In this document: positions 45,744 to 56,134 of the stretch, piece by piece
How positions within the stretch are numbered: the first letter of the stretch is position 1
Layout of the letters: each line of letters starts with the position of its first letter
NCBI GenBank assembly: GCA_016718805.1
Contig: JADKCP010000001.1
Coordinates: 496,001-560,000, forward strand
Reading direction: 5' to 3'
DNA from: Bacteroidota bacterium
GTDB taxonomy: Bacteria > Bacteroidota > Bacteroidia > UBA4408
Length of the DNA stretch: 64,000 bases
Position numbers and translations under genes: made by a program
Notes under the pieces: model-generated
Seen by the model: the letters and a program-made list of their open reading frames with translations, nothing else
Told to the model about the DNA's origin: nothing
The model's database searches: none

Positions 45744-46835
45744 ATGGAACATTATTTAATTTATGCAGTCATCCTATTAGGTGTTTGGGCATTTGCCAGA
45801 TTAATTAAAGTGTTTGAATTAACCGGACAATTAAAGGGAAATGACCGTGAAAATGTAACGCACAACGATAATCGGGTTAATGCAAGCCTGATGATTATTT
45901 TTATGGTTGCTTTTTATGCCTTTATTTACTGGCAAATAAAACATTATTCATCTTTATTACTGCCTGAAGCAGCATCAAAGCACGGTGTCGAAATTGACAA
46001 ACTGTGGGATTTTAATATTTATATTATCTCTTTGGTTTTTATTCTAACCAATACCATCCTCTTTATTTTTGCTTGGAAATATTATTACCGAAAAGGAAAT
46101 AAAGCAACTTTTTTTGCACACAGTACCAAACTTGAGATGATTTGGACAATAATTCCTGCTATTGTTCTTGCGGTTATTATTTCCTACGGATTAAAAACAT
46201 GGAATGCGATTACAACAGATGTTGATCCAAAAGAAACTGTTCTAATTGAATTATATGCAAAACAATTTGACTGGACAGCACGTTACGCTGGTAATGACAA
46301 AGTGCTTGGTTCAACCAATTATAAATTAATTGGTGATGGGAATGAATTAGCTTTAGATGCTTCAGATGCTGCTAATATGGACGACAAATTAGTGAAGAGC
46401 GAATTCCATTTACCGGTAAATAAAGAAGTGTTGTTTAAATTTCGTTCTCGAGATATTATACACAGCGCATATATGCCACATTTCAGAGCACAAATGAACT
46501 GTGTTCCGGGTATGGAAACTCAGTTCCATTTCGTTCCAACCATTACAACTGAAGAAATGCGCAAAAAAACCAATAATCCTGAGTTTGATTATGTGTTATT
46601 GTGTAACAAAATATGCGGTGCAGGACATTACAACATGCAAATGAAAATTGTTGTTGAAAGTGAAGCTGATTACACAAAATGGTTGGCAGAACAAAAAACA
46701 TTTGCTGAAACACGCAATGCTGCTGCAGCTGCACCAATTGTTGAACCAATAGCAGCTCCAACCGCTGATACAGCTAAGACAGTACCCGCAGCAGATACAG
46801 CTAAAACTGCAACATTAACCAAGGCCACAAAATAA
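45744..46835 (+). CDS. coxB: Cytochrome c oxidase subunit II
   Basis: This subunit accepts electrons at the binuclear CuA centre. The 363-residue protein has an N-terminal membrane helix (LIYAVILLGVWAFARLI), two further helices around residues 50-68 and 92-112, and the periplasmic cupredoxin domain. CuA ligands are visible in HSAYMPHFRAQMN and CNKICGAGHYNMQM (Cys, Cys, His and Met in CxxxCxxxHxxM). The last 40 residues are a low-complexity Ala/Thr/Pro/Lys tail. The extra first helix compared with the classical two-helix subunit II is usual in Bacteroidota as far as I know. It is followed after 19 bases by coxA. Confidence 0.95.
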   Translation: MEHYLIYAVILLGVWAFARLIKVFELTGQLKGNDRENVTHNDNRVNASLMIIFMVAFYAFIYWQIKHYSSLLLPEAASKHGVEIDKLWDFNIYIISLVFILTNTILFIFAWKYYYRKGNKATFFAHSTKLEMIWTIIPAIVLAVIISYGLKTWNAITTDVDPKETVLIELYAKQFDWTARYAGNDKVLGSTNYKLIGDGNELALDASDAANMDDKLVKSEFHLPVNKEVLFKFRSRDIIHSAYMPHFRAQMNCVPGMETQFHFVPTITTEEMRKKTNNPEFDYVLLCNKICGAGHYNMQMKIVVESEADYTKWLAEQKTFAETRNAAAAAPIVEPIAAPTADTAKTVPAADTAKTATLTKATK

Positions 46836-46854
46836 CTTTGTATAGAACTAATTA

Positions 46855-48674
46855 TTGAACGATATGGATACACACGCAAACTTACATCACGACGCTCATG
46901 CTCACCACGACCATGGTGCGCACGAACATGAACACGAAGAACCAAATTTTTGGGAAAAATATGTTTTTAGTCAAGATCATAAAATGATCTCAAAGCAGTT
47001 TTTGGTTACTGCAGTATTTATGGGTGTTATTGCAATGGTAATGTCAATTTGCTTTCGTCTGCAGTTGGCATGGCCCGAACAGCCATTCCCGTTTTTAAAT
47101 GCAATGTTGGGCGATAAATGGGCACCAGGCGGAGTAATGACGCCAGATATGTACCTTGCATTAGTTACCATTCACGGTACCATTATGGTGTTTTTTGTGT
47201 TAACAGGAGGATTGAGCGGTACTTTCAGTAATTTGCTAATTCCTTTGCAAATAGGTGCTAGAGATATGGCATCTGGATTTTTAAATATGCTTTCTTTCTG
47301 GTTCTTTTTTGCAGCATCTGTTGTAATGATCTAGTCTCTTTTGTTGAGTCTGGACCGGCTTCTGCAGGATGGACAATTTATCCTCCATTGAGTGCACTTC
47401 CTCAAGCTATACCAGGATCAGGCTTAGGAATGACTATGTGGTTAATTAGTATGACCCTATTTGTTGTTGGATCACTTTTGGGAAGTTTGAATTATATTGT
47501 TACAGTAATAAATCTGCGTACTAAAGGTATGAAAATGTCAAGAATGCCGCTTACAATCTGGGCATTTTTTATCACAGCAATTTTAGGTGTACTTTCCTTC
47601 CCAGTGCTTTTTGCTGCTGTGCTATTGCTTATTTTTGATCGTACTTTTGGAACAAGCTTTTACTTATCAGATATTTTTATCAGTGGACAAGCTTTAGAAT
47701 CTACAGGAGGTAGCCCAATATTGTTTCAACACCTTTTCTGGTTTCTTGGACACCCCGAAGTATACATTGTATTGTTACCAGCTTTAGGGATTACTTCAGA
47801 AGTTGTAGCTACAATGAGCCGTAAACCAATTTTTGGATACCGAGCAATGATTGGTTCTATTTTGGCGATTGGATTTTTATCATTTATCGTTTGGGGACAT
47901 CATATGTTCCTTACAGGTATGAATCCTTTTTTAGGTTCTGTATTCGTATTTACTACATTGCTTATTGCCATACCTTCTGCTGTAAAAGCATTCAACTACA
48001 TTACAACTTTATGGAAAGGAAATTTAATTATGTCGCCAGCAATGTTGTTTGCGATTGGATTAGTTTCAACCTTCGTAACTGGTGGTGTAACAGGAATCAT
48101 ACTTGCCGATTCAGCCTTGGATATTAATGTACACGATACATATTTTGTGGTTGCTCACTTTCACATTGTAATGGGTGCCTCTGCAATTTTTGGAATGTTT
48201 GCAGGAGTGTATCATTGGTTTCCTCGAATGTTTGGTCGCATGATGAATAACAAATTAGGTTATGTACACTTCTGGACAACCTTTATTGCAGTTTATGGAG
48301 TGTTTTTTCCAATGCACTTTATAGGAATGGGAGGAGTTCCACGTCGTTATTATTCAAACGAAGCTTTTGAATTATTTAAAAACTTTGGCGATGTTAACGT
48401 GTTAATTACAACTTTTGCGATAATAGGTGCTTTGGCTCAAATTTCTTTCTTGTTTAACTTCTTCTACAGCATGTACCGTGGAAAAGTTTCTGAGCAAAAT
48501 CCTTGGCGATCTAATACTTTAGAGTGGACAGCACCTGTAGAACACCTACATGGAAACTGGCCTGGAGCAATTCCTGAAGTACACCGCTGGCCATACGATT
48601 ATAGCAAACCCGGAAAAGCCGAAGATTTTGTCATGCAAAATGTTCCGCTTGAAAGTGGTGAAGAAGACCATTAA
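46855..48674 (+). CDS. coxA: Cytochrome c oxidase subunit I, with a one-base frameshift
   Basis: This is the heme-copper catalytic subunit. As given, the frame stops at a TAG at 47332-47334 after ASVVMI, and the rest of the protein is read in the -1 frame from about 47331 (LVSFVESGPASAGW) to 48674. Adding one base after position 47331 restores an unbroken product of about 606 residues, the normal size. Heme and copper ligands are intact on both sides of the break: the low-spin heme His in LVTIHGTIMV, then FLGHPEVYI, VWGHHMF and VAHFHIVMG. The N-terminus is His-rich (HHDAHAHHDHGAHEHEHEE). A break in this position of an essential-looking operon suggests a sequencing error. Confidence 0.9.
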
Positions 48675-48692
48675 ACAATAGCACATCCTTAT

Positions 48693-48729
48693 AATCCCTT
48701 ACTTAAATTTTAAGTAGGGGATTTTTTTT
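48693..48729 (+). terminator. Intrinsic terminator of the act-cox operon
   Basis: AATCCCTTACTT and AAGTAGGGGATT pair with one G-U position around an AAATTT loop, followed by a run of eight T. It begins 19 bases after the coxA stop, so coxC and later genes are not part of this transcript. Confidence 0.85.
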
Positions 48730-48764
48730 GAAATTATCAGTAGATTTTTTTCGACAAATAGTTG

Positions 48765-48794
48765 TTTGTTTTCTCATATATAAAATTATCTTTA
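48765..48794 (+). promoter_or_regulatory. Possible promoter of the 2059-residue surface protein gene
   Basis: TTTG (48765-48768) is followed after 18 bases by TATCTTTA (48787-48794), one mismatch to TAnnTTTG. The leader would be about 150 bases long. The rest of the 273-base gap is plain AT-rich sequence. Confidence 0.3.
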
Positions 48795-48947
48795 TGGAAA
48801 TTTAATTCGCATCGATTTCCGCATTTGATGCTAGTTAAAAGTTAATTTCTTAATATTATAATAACTTAAAATAGTCACTTCAATTACCTGCATTCGCTTT
48901 ATTTGTGCATTAATTGAGCAGTAAAAATTAATTCAAAAATTAACAAC

Positions 48948-51900
48948 ATGAAAAAAGGTACCTCCTCTCAAAATCTCTTGATATCAACAAGACTGATGTC
49001 AACATTTGTCTTTATTATTTTTCTACTTTGCTTTGGCAATGTGAAGGCGCAGCTACTTCAATGGAATACATTTGGTAATGCAGGAACAGAAACAACTGAG
49101 CCGAGTGTGGCCAACGATGCGAATATAGCAGGTCCCGTGAATTTAACTAACGGAGGAGGTTTTACACACGCAGCAAATGCCAACCGATATGGAGGTAACA
49201 ATTGGTTTAATACTGGAAATACAGTTGCCGGTAGTACCATTGCAGAAGCAATTGCCGGCAATGATTATGTTCAATTTGTTGTTACTCCCAATCCAGGATT
49301 TTCATTTACACCAACCTCTTTTGTATTTAGCTGGGATAAATCAGGAACAGGTCCTAAAAGTGTAGCACTACGATCTAGTGCTGACGGCTTTGCAGCTGAC
49401 TTAGGAACCGTTCTTACTGCAGCAATTGGTACATTTAATACGATTACCATTTCTGGCTTAACTAACTTAACTACAGCTACCACTTTTCGAGCCTATGGCT
49501 ACAATGGTACAGCTACAGGAGGTACCGGTGGTTTTGATATTGCAACGAATGTTGTGAATGTTACCCTTAATGGTACTACTGCACCAATTGTTGTTCCTCC
49601 TACGCAGTTAGTAATTGCGAGTATTTCGAATCAAGTAGCAGGCGCACCTTTTTCAATTACTGTTGAATCTAGAGACGGAAGTAATGTACTAAGCAATGTT
49701 TCTGCAGCTACTGGTTTTACCTTATCAACTAATGGAAATGCTGGGGCTATTGGTGGTACAACCACCGGAACAATTGCAATAGGAACTAATTCAATTGTTG
49801 TTAGTGGAGTTACTTTGGCAAGTGCAGGTTCAGGAGCAACTATTACTGCTACCCGAACCTCTGGGGATGTGCTAACAGCAGGAACAAGTAATACATTTAA
49901 TGTAACAGCAGCATCAACTCCAACTATAGTAGTATCAGGAAGTTTAACAGCGTTTCTAACCGCCGTTAGCACACAAAGTAGTTCACAGTCATATACAGTT
50001 TCGGGAACCGATTTAACTACTGATATCGTAATAACCCCACCAGCGAATTTTAAAATTAGAACAGGTGTCGCTGCTTTTTCAAGTAGCACTATAAATTTAA
50101 CTCCTTCATCAGGTACAGTTGGTTCAACAACAATTGATGTATTGTATGAGCCGGGAGTTGCGGGACCACATTCAGGAACTATTACACATGCTAGTACCGG
50201 AGCAATCACCGAAAACCAAGCAGTATCCGGAGCAACTTTAGCCAATGAACCAACTATAGCTTCAACAACAAGCATCGGCGCCATTACCTCAGCTACAGCT
50301 GTTGTTAATTTTACTGGAGGTAACGGGGCAAGAAGAATTGTTGTAGCTCGTCCAACCTCAGCTGTTTCTTTTGTACCTACTGATAATGTTTCTCCAAGTG
50401 GAGTAAGTAATGATTTTTCAGTTGCTGTTGACCAAGGTTCTGGTAATAAAATAGTATACGATGGAACTGGTACCACCGTAACAGTAAACAACTTATCAGC
50501 CGGAACTACTTATCATTTTGCTGTTTATGAATACAACGGAACTTCAGGTGTTGAGAATTACTTTGCAACGGCTGGAACAGCAAACACTACTTTACCGGGT
50601 CCAATTATTTATACAACAATTGGTGCAACTTACACTCAAGATTTTAATAGTCTTCCATTAGCGGGAACCTATTCATATAGTGGACAAGGTTCTGGTCCAT
50701 TTTTTACCTCTGTAGCGCCAATTAATGCTGCTTCCTCTGTGGGTTGGCAACATGCTAGAATTGCTGGGTCAACAGTTGATGCAAAATTTTCATTTGATAA
50801 TGGAACAGCAAACTCAGGTTCAACATTTAGTTATGGAACAGCTGCTGCAGCTGATAGAGCTTTAGGTGTGCTTGCTTCCGGTTCTAACATAAATAGAATA
50901 GGAGCTGTGATTCGTAATAATACAGGTTCAACCTTGTCTTACATTAATATTACTTATGTGGGTGAACAATGGCGTTACGGTGCGGGTGTAGCAAATACAC
51001 TAACGTTCGGATACCAAGTTGGGGGAACAGATATTTCAACGGGATCATTTACTGCTGTAAGCGGATTAGATTTTACTTCTCCCGTAACTAGTGGTGGATC
51101 CGGCATACGTGATGGAAATCTTTCTATTAATAGAACTAATAAATCAGCAACAGTTGCTTTGGGTACACCTTGGTTAGACGGTACTGATTTAGTAATTCGT
51201 TGGGAAGATATTGATAACAGCGGTAGTGATGATGGATTAGGAATTGATGATTTTAACTTTTCTGCATCCGCAATTGCAGCCCCTGTTCAATTAGCTATAA
51301 CAAGTGTGAACGGTGGAAGTAGCCCAACTATTAACGTACCTTTTAATGTAACTGTGACTGCAGTTGACAATTCAAATTTTCCACAAAATGTTATTGCTAA
51401 TACAGATGTGACTCTTAGCTTAAATACAGGAACTGGAGCATTTGGAGGAACACTAACAGGTACCATTTTAGCGGGAACAAGTTCAATCGTCATTACTGGA
51501 GTTACCTACAATACTGCAGAAGCAGGAGTTAGCATAACAGCATCTCGCACTGCAGGCGATGTTTTGACTTCAGGAAACAGCTCTTCATTTACAGTTTTGG
51601 GTGCAGCTGATCATTTAGAATTTGTTGGCTTTCCGCTAACTGGAGGAACAAATAATAACCTTTCTACTTTTACAGTTGAAGCAAGAAGAAGCGACAACTC
51701 GGTAGATGTAAATTATACCGGAAATATTACATTGAGCATTGCTTCTGGTCCTGGAGTAATTTCCGGAACACTAGTTAAAGCCGCAGTTGCCGGTATTGCT
51801 ACCTTTACGAATATTAAGTTGGATTTAGTTGGTAATTACACCTTAGATGCATCTGCATCCGGTTTAACTTCAGCAACATCAGCTACAATAGCTATTTCAG

Positions 51901-54900
51901 CAGCTCCTTACATGACCGAATTAGTGGTTCCTCAATATATGGGAGCAAAAACGGATCCTGTATTAAACTTAAACAATACACGAACTCCAGTTGCTGTTTG
52001 TGTTCAATTTTTTAACCTAAACCCTAGTGCAGCCTATGATTTAAAAGCAGGTATGGCTTTAACATCCGAAGGTTCTACCGGTTATGGAGCAGGAAATTGG
52101 TGGGATGGCGCTTTGTTTGGACAAAATAATCTTCAAAATGCATTCACGACCGATGCATCCGGAAACACAGGACCGGTTTGGGTGTATTTACAACCATCTG
52201 GAAATGCTTCAAGATTTGGAGCCGGGCAAATACACAATGTGAGAATTGGAGTTACCTTACACGCAGCATCAATGCCTTCAAATCCACAATTTATTGGTTC
52301 TAAAACTATTACTTCTTTAGATGTTGCAACTATTCCTTTAACTGTATCCACTGCGGATGATGGAGCATATTTAACAGGACGTTCTGCAATTTGTGCTGAA
52401 GGAAAACATGTTTTACTTTATGATAACACTGCCGGAACTGGAAATCCATTATACTCTTTTTTAATTCGACAAGCTTCTGTAACCAATGGATCTTCTTCTG
52501 AGTTACCTACTGCTGTGAATGAAATTTGGTCGCAATCGGGATCAAGTGTTGCAGGTGATTTTGCTGCAATAATTCCAATTGGCGCAAATAATCCAAATGG
52601 AGTTCGTAGAATTGAATCTCGTAATGAAGATAATAGCGTATTTGGAGCTTCAACTGATGCAGATGGAGATTGGCCAAGTTCAGCAAGTACAACAACAGTT
52701 TTAAGTAAGGCGGTTGTTGCACTAACGCAATCTGATGCTCCTGCTATTAATTTTGCTCTTCCAACTTGTGTTGTAGCAACGGCTAATAATATTACTTGTC
52801 CAACAGGTGTATCGCTTTCATGGCCGAGCTCAGGTGCTTGCGATACTTATTTAGTTAATTTCGGAACCGATAATCCTCCTACTGATATGCTTTTAGGCTT
52901 GAATGTTGGAACTTCATTAAGTTATAATTTACCGGTTTTAGCAAGTAATACACCTTACTTCTATCAGATAGTTTCAGTGAATGTATTTGGACAGGCTAGT
53001 GGATGTACCATAGGTACCTTTACTACAGGTTCTAGCTTTACAGTTACACCTACCCAATCACCTTCTTCGTATACCGAAACTATGGATAATGGCGTAACAC
53101 CTCCTGCATTACCTTGTGGAATGACAAGTTCAAACGAAAATTTCCCGGTTGATGCATTTACCTGGTATACTAGTACCACTGCACCAAATGGTGGTAGCCG
53201 CCATTTAGCTATTGATAAAAACACCAACAATACAACTGCAAAAGATGATTGGGTGTATTCTGCTCCAATGAATTTAACGGCTGGAAAACTATATAGAATT
53301 TATTTCAATTACCGTGTTAGCAATGCTGCTAATCCAGAACAGTTTGAACTATTTGTAAGTAATTCTGCAGATGCAGCTACAATGACTTCTACTTCTTCTG
53401 TTAAACAACTAACTGGTTTAACCAATTTAACTTACGTGCTTGACTCAACAGCTGATATTATTCCTTTGTTAAACGGAATTCATTATTACGGAATTCATGC
53501 GAATAGTGCAGCTGGTGCAGCTAGTTTGTATATCGATGATATTCAAGTAAAAGAAATTCCAGTTGCTGCGCTTGATCCGGGATCATGTATTACTATTCCG
53601 AGCTTGTATGATCAACTTTTAGTACAACCAATTTATGGTGCTCAAGATTATAAATTTAAAATTGAAAATTTGGGAATTAGCTACAGCTATGAATTTACCC
53701 GTAATCTCGCTATTCCTGATTTCCGCTTGAAATGGGCACCGGGTGTAGTTTATGGTGAAACCTATGATGTTTCTGTTTCTTATAAAAAGAATAACATATG
53801 GAGTCCATACGGTGCTTCATGCCCAGTAACCATGGGCCCTTTCCCAACAACTCAATTACGCGGTGCATCTTGTGGAGCAACCCTTACTGATTTATACACT
53901 CCATTGTATATTGACTCAGTAGGTGGAGCAAACGATTACGAATACAAAATTGTACAAAACACATTAGCATACGACCATACTTGGATGCGTGGTGCACCAG
54001 TATTAGACTACCGTTTGTATTGGGCATATCAAACATCACCACTATTGGTTGAGCGTGTACAATTTGGATTTACCTACGATGTACAAGTACGTGCTTTAGT
54101 AGGACGCACAGGACCTGCACAAGGAAACTTACCTGGAACATTGGGAACCTTTGGACCGGTTTGTACAGTAACCTTGAGTGGTCAACCACAAACACAACTA
54201 GTAGCAGCTCCAGGTCCACAGCAATCATGCGGTAAATTATTGACCAACATTACCGAACAGATATTCTGTATCCCGGTAGTAGGAGCAAGCAATTATCGCT
54301 ATACTGCAGTAAATGCAGCCTTGGGTTACAATGCAACCGCCGATCGTAATTCAACTGTAAATGATTTCCGATTAAACTGGTTACCAACCGTTGGTGGAAT
54401 AGGATTACGTTATGCAACTACTTACGACATCACGGTTCAAAACAATGTGGGTGGAGTATGGAGCACAGCAGGAACAATGTGTCAGGTAACAACACCGCCA
54501 CAACCGCTTACAGAGTTGCAACCTGCTTATTGCTTGTATACTTTACCAACCTTTAGTACTCCAATTTACTGCAACTCGGTACCAGCCGCTACTAATTACC
54601 GTTACCATATAACAGGACCAATGGGATATGACAAAACAATTACCCGAAACTCAGGTGGAACTGATTTCCGATTTACTTGGACTTTGGTATGTTGTGGAGG
54701 ACAAAATGTATTGCCAAATACACCTTACACAGTTGAGGTAGCAAGTTATGCAGGAGGAGTTTGGAGTGCTTATGGTAATCCATGTACAGTAACAACCAGT
54801 GCAACTGTACCACGTTACAATCCATTCTTAGCTGAAGAAGGAAAAGTTGAAGCTGCTGCTGCAGAATTAGGATTAAGTGTATATCCAAATCCATCAGCAG

Positions 54901-55127
54901 TAAATGAAACTTACTACATTGAGTTAAATGGAATACAACAAGCTAACGAAAAAGTTGCTATCAACATTTACAATGTGTTGGGAGCAAAAGTTTACAGCAC
55001 ACAAGTAATCACCAAAGAAGAGAATCGATTGGTACTACAACCGGAGAATACATTAGCTGCGGGAGTTTACACAGTAGAGGCTCAAATTAATGGCACTGTT
55101 AGCCGTGTGAAATTTGTTGTGAAGTAA
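48948..55127 (+). CDS. Very large T9SS type A sorted multidomain surface protein
   Basis: This 2059-residue exported protein has a long signal peptide (about 1-35, ending FGNVKAQ). Beta-rich modules follow: an N-terminal jelly-roll-like part, several bacterial Ig-like domains (QLVIASISNQVAGAPFSITV and a second set near residue 780), a fibronectin-like unit and a MAM/concanavalin-like stretch near residues 1370-1540. Residues about 1545-1950 hold four diverged repeats of 95-115 residues, each with a Cys-rich opening (SCGATLTDLYTPLYI), a [DN]Y[RK]YK core, DxRLxW and YGxxYDVxV. The type A sorting domain is the last 88 residues (LSVYPNPSAVNETYYIEL ... AAGVYTVEAQING). No catalytic motif is evident; an adhesive or matrix role is inference. 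Confidence 0.88.
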   Translation: MKKGTSSQNLLISTRLMSTFVFIIFLLCFGNVKAQLLQWNTFGNAGTETTEPSVANDANIAGPVNLTNGGGFTHAANANRYGGNNWFNTGNTVAGSTIAEAIAGNDYVQFVVTPNPGFSFTPTSFVFSWDKSGTGPKSVALRSSADGFAADLGTVLTAAIGTFNTITISGLTNLTTATTFRAYGYNGTATGGTGGFDIATNVVNVTLNGTTAPIVVPPTQLVIASISNQVAGAPFSITVESRDGSNVLSNVSAATGFTLSTNGNAGAIGGTTTGTIAIGTNSIVVSGVTLASAGSGATITATRTSGDVLTAGTSNTFNVTAASTPTIVVSGSLTAFLTAVSTQSSSQSYTVSGTDLTTDIVITPPANFKIRTGVAAFSSSTINLTPSSGTVGSTTIDVLYEPGVAGPHSGTITHASTGAITENQAVSGATLANEPTIASTTSIGAITSATAVVNFTGGNGARRIVVARPTSAVSFVPTDNVSPSGVSNDFSVAVDQGSGNKIVYDGTGTTVTVNNLSAGTTYHFAVYEYNGTSGVENYFATAGTANTTLPGPIIYTTIGATYTQDFNSLPLAGTYSYSGQGSGPFFTSVAPINAASSVGWQHARIAGSTVDAKFSFDNGTANSGSTFSYGTAAAADRALGVLASGSNINRIGAVIRNNTGSTLSYINITYVGEQWRYGAGVANTLTFGYQVGGTDISTGSFTAVSGLDFTSPVTSGGSGIRDGNLSINRTNKSATVALGTPWLDGTDLVIRWEDIDNSGSDDGLGIDDFNFSASAIAAPVQLAITSVNGGSSPTINVPFNVTVTAVDNSNFPQNVIANTDVTLSLNTGTGAFGGTLTGTILAGTSSIVITGVTYNTAEAGVSITASRTAGDVLTSGNSSSFTVLGAADHLEFVGFPLTGGTNNNLSTFTVEARRSDNSVDVNYTGNITLSIASGPGVISGTLVKAAVAGIATFTNIKLDLVGNYTLDASASGLTSATSATIAISAAPYMTELVVPQYMGAKTDPVLNLNNTRTPVAVCVQFFNLNPSAAYDLKAGMALTSEGSTGYGAGNWWDGALFGQNNLQNAFTTDASGNTGPVWVYLQPSGNASRFGAGQIHNVRIGVTLHAASMPSNPQFIGSKTITSLDVATIPLTVSTADDGAYLTGRSAICAEGKHVLLYDNTAGTGNPLYSFLIRQASVTNGSSSELPTAVNEIWSQSGSSVAGDFAAIIPIGANNPNGVRRIESRNEDNSVFGASTDADGDWPSSASTTTVLSKAVVALTQSDAPAINFALPTCVVATANNITCPTGVSLSWPSSGACDTYLVNFGTDNPPTDMLLGLNVGTSLSYNLPVLASNTPYFYQIVSVNVFGQASGCTIGTFTTGSSFTVTPTQSPSSYTETMDNGVTPPALPCGMTSSNENFPVDAFTWYTSTTAPNGGSRHLAIDKNTNNTTAKDDWVYSAPMNLTAGKLYRIYFNYRVSNAANPEQFELFVSNSADAATMTSTSSVKQLTGLTNLTYVLDSTADIIPLLNGIHYYGIHANSAAGAASLYIDDIQVKEIPVAALDPGSCITIPSLYDQLLVQPIYGAQDYKFKIENLGISYSYEFTRNLAIPDFRLKWAPGVVYGETYDVSVSYKKNNIWSPYGASCPVTMGPFPTTQLRGASCGATLTDLYTPLYIDSVGGANDYEYKIVQNTLAYDHTWMRGAPVLDYRLYWAYQTSPLLVERVQFGFTYDVQVRALVGRTGPAQGNLPGTLGTFGPVCTVTLSGQPQTQLVAAPGPQQSCGKLLTNITEQIFCIPVVGASNYRYTAVNAALGYNATADRNSTVNDFRLNWLPTVGGIGLRYATTYDITVQNNVGGVWSTAGTMCQVTTPPQPLTELQPAYCLYTLPTFSTPIYCNSVPAATNYRYHITGPMGYDKTITRNSGGTDFRFTWTLVCCGGQNVLPNTPYTVEVASYAGGVWSAYGNPCTVTTSATVPRYNPFLAEEGKVEAAAAELGLSVYPNPSAVNETYYIELNGIQQANEKVAINIYNVLGAKVYSTQVITKEENRLVLQPENTLAAGVYTVEAQINGTVSRVKFVVK

Positions 55128-55144
55128 TAAATAAAAAATTAATA

Positions 55145-55183
55145 AAAAACACCCCAATAGGCAACGATTGGGGTGTTTTTTTT
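55145..55183 (+). terminator. Intrinsic terminator after the 2059-residue surface protein gene
   Basis: A perfect 14-bp stem (AAAAACACCCCAAT with ATTGGGGTGTTTTT) with an 8-base loop runs into a T tract, 18 bases after the stop codon. Confidence 0.9.
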
Positions 55184-55249
55184 ATCTTTATAAACAATAA
55201 GTAGAGCAAAAAAATCGTTTCGCATTTAAACTTCACCTAATTTTACTTC

Positions 55250-56134
55250 ATGTTAAACAGTAAGGTTAAAAAAATACACTTCCTTTTTTTAGTAATTGGC
55301 TTTATGGCCTTTCTATCGTGCAAAAAAACTGAAGAGGTTATAATTCCAAATAATACTTCACCCGAAGACCAAACAATATCTGAACTCACAAAAAAAAATT
55401 ACATCAACAAAGTATATATCTCTGTTTTGGGAAGAGAGCCGTCTACTTCTGAATTAAATACAGATTTAGCTGTGTTGAATAACGGAAATTTTTCATCTAG
55501 CAGTAGGACAGTTTTCCTTGATGCGGTTTTAAATAAACAAGGTTATTCGTTTAGAAATTGGATAATTGCCAGTAATGAGTTGCTAAATGCAACCGACACT
55601 TCTGAAATAAGAATGTTTATAGTGATTTACACATCTTTGTTGAGCAATACTTCTTTTCAAAATTTATGGCCGGTAATTGAAGTTGAAATACATAAACTGC
55701 AATTGATGTACAATGTGCCGGGTGCATTGCAGGCAGATTCATTAGATATAATAGGAATGCACAAACGCTGTGTTTTCAATTATTTTTATGATCAGATTAA
55801 TATGGGAACATCCAATTTTGTGACAGCTACATTTCAAAATTTTTTAAACCGTTATCCAACAGATGCAGAACTTGAAAATGCAATCAACATGGTAGACGGT
55901 TTCAATGCTTCTTTGTTTTTGGAAACCGGTAACTCAAAATCAGACTTTATTACTATTTTTTTTAATTCAGATAATTACTTTGAAGGGCAAGTAAGGGCAC
56001 TTTTTATTCGCTATTTATTTCGTGCTCCTAACTCTGCAGAAATGACCGATCTGAGCCTAAAATATAAAGCTGATAAAAACTATAAATTATTACAAAAACG
56101 AATTCTTTCGCTCGATGAATATGTTGGAATATAA
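55250..56134 (+). CDS. Lipoprotein with two DUF1549/DUF4214-like helical repeats
   Basis: This 294-residue protein has a lipobox (GFMAFLSCKK, Cys24), so it is an outer-membrane or periplasmic lipoprotein. Two similar helical units carry a motif of the form aromatic-xx-[VF]L-[GN]R-x-P-[ST]-xx-E-L: YISVLGREPSTSELN (about 56-70) and FQNFLNRYPTDAELENA (about 200-216). This resembles the start of the planctomycete DUF1549 domain and also DUF4214 repeats; I cannot decide which. The next gene carries the same motif and its start overlaps this one by 20 bases. It is the first gene of the cassette 55250-59392; function unknown. Confidence 0.75.
   Translation: MLNSKVKKIHFLFLVIGFMAFLSCKKTEEVIIPNNTSPEDQTISELTKKNYINKVYISVLGREPSTSELNTDLAVLNNGNFSSSSRTVFLDAVLNKQGYSFRNWIIASNELLNATDTSEIRMFIVIYTSLLSNTSFQNLWPVIEVEIHKLQLMYNVPGALQADSLDIIGMHKRCVFNYFYDQINMGTSNFVTATFQNFLNRYPTDAELENAINMVDGFNASLFLETGNSKSDFITIFFNSDNYFEGQVRALFIRYLFRAPNSAEMTDLSLKYKADKNYKLLQKRILSLDEYVGI

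Noticed and set aside
47326..47345. Programmed -1 frameshift in coxA
   Set aside because: No slippery heptamer is present at the site, and subunit I genes are not known to use recoding.
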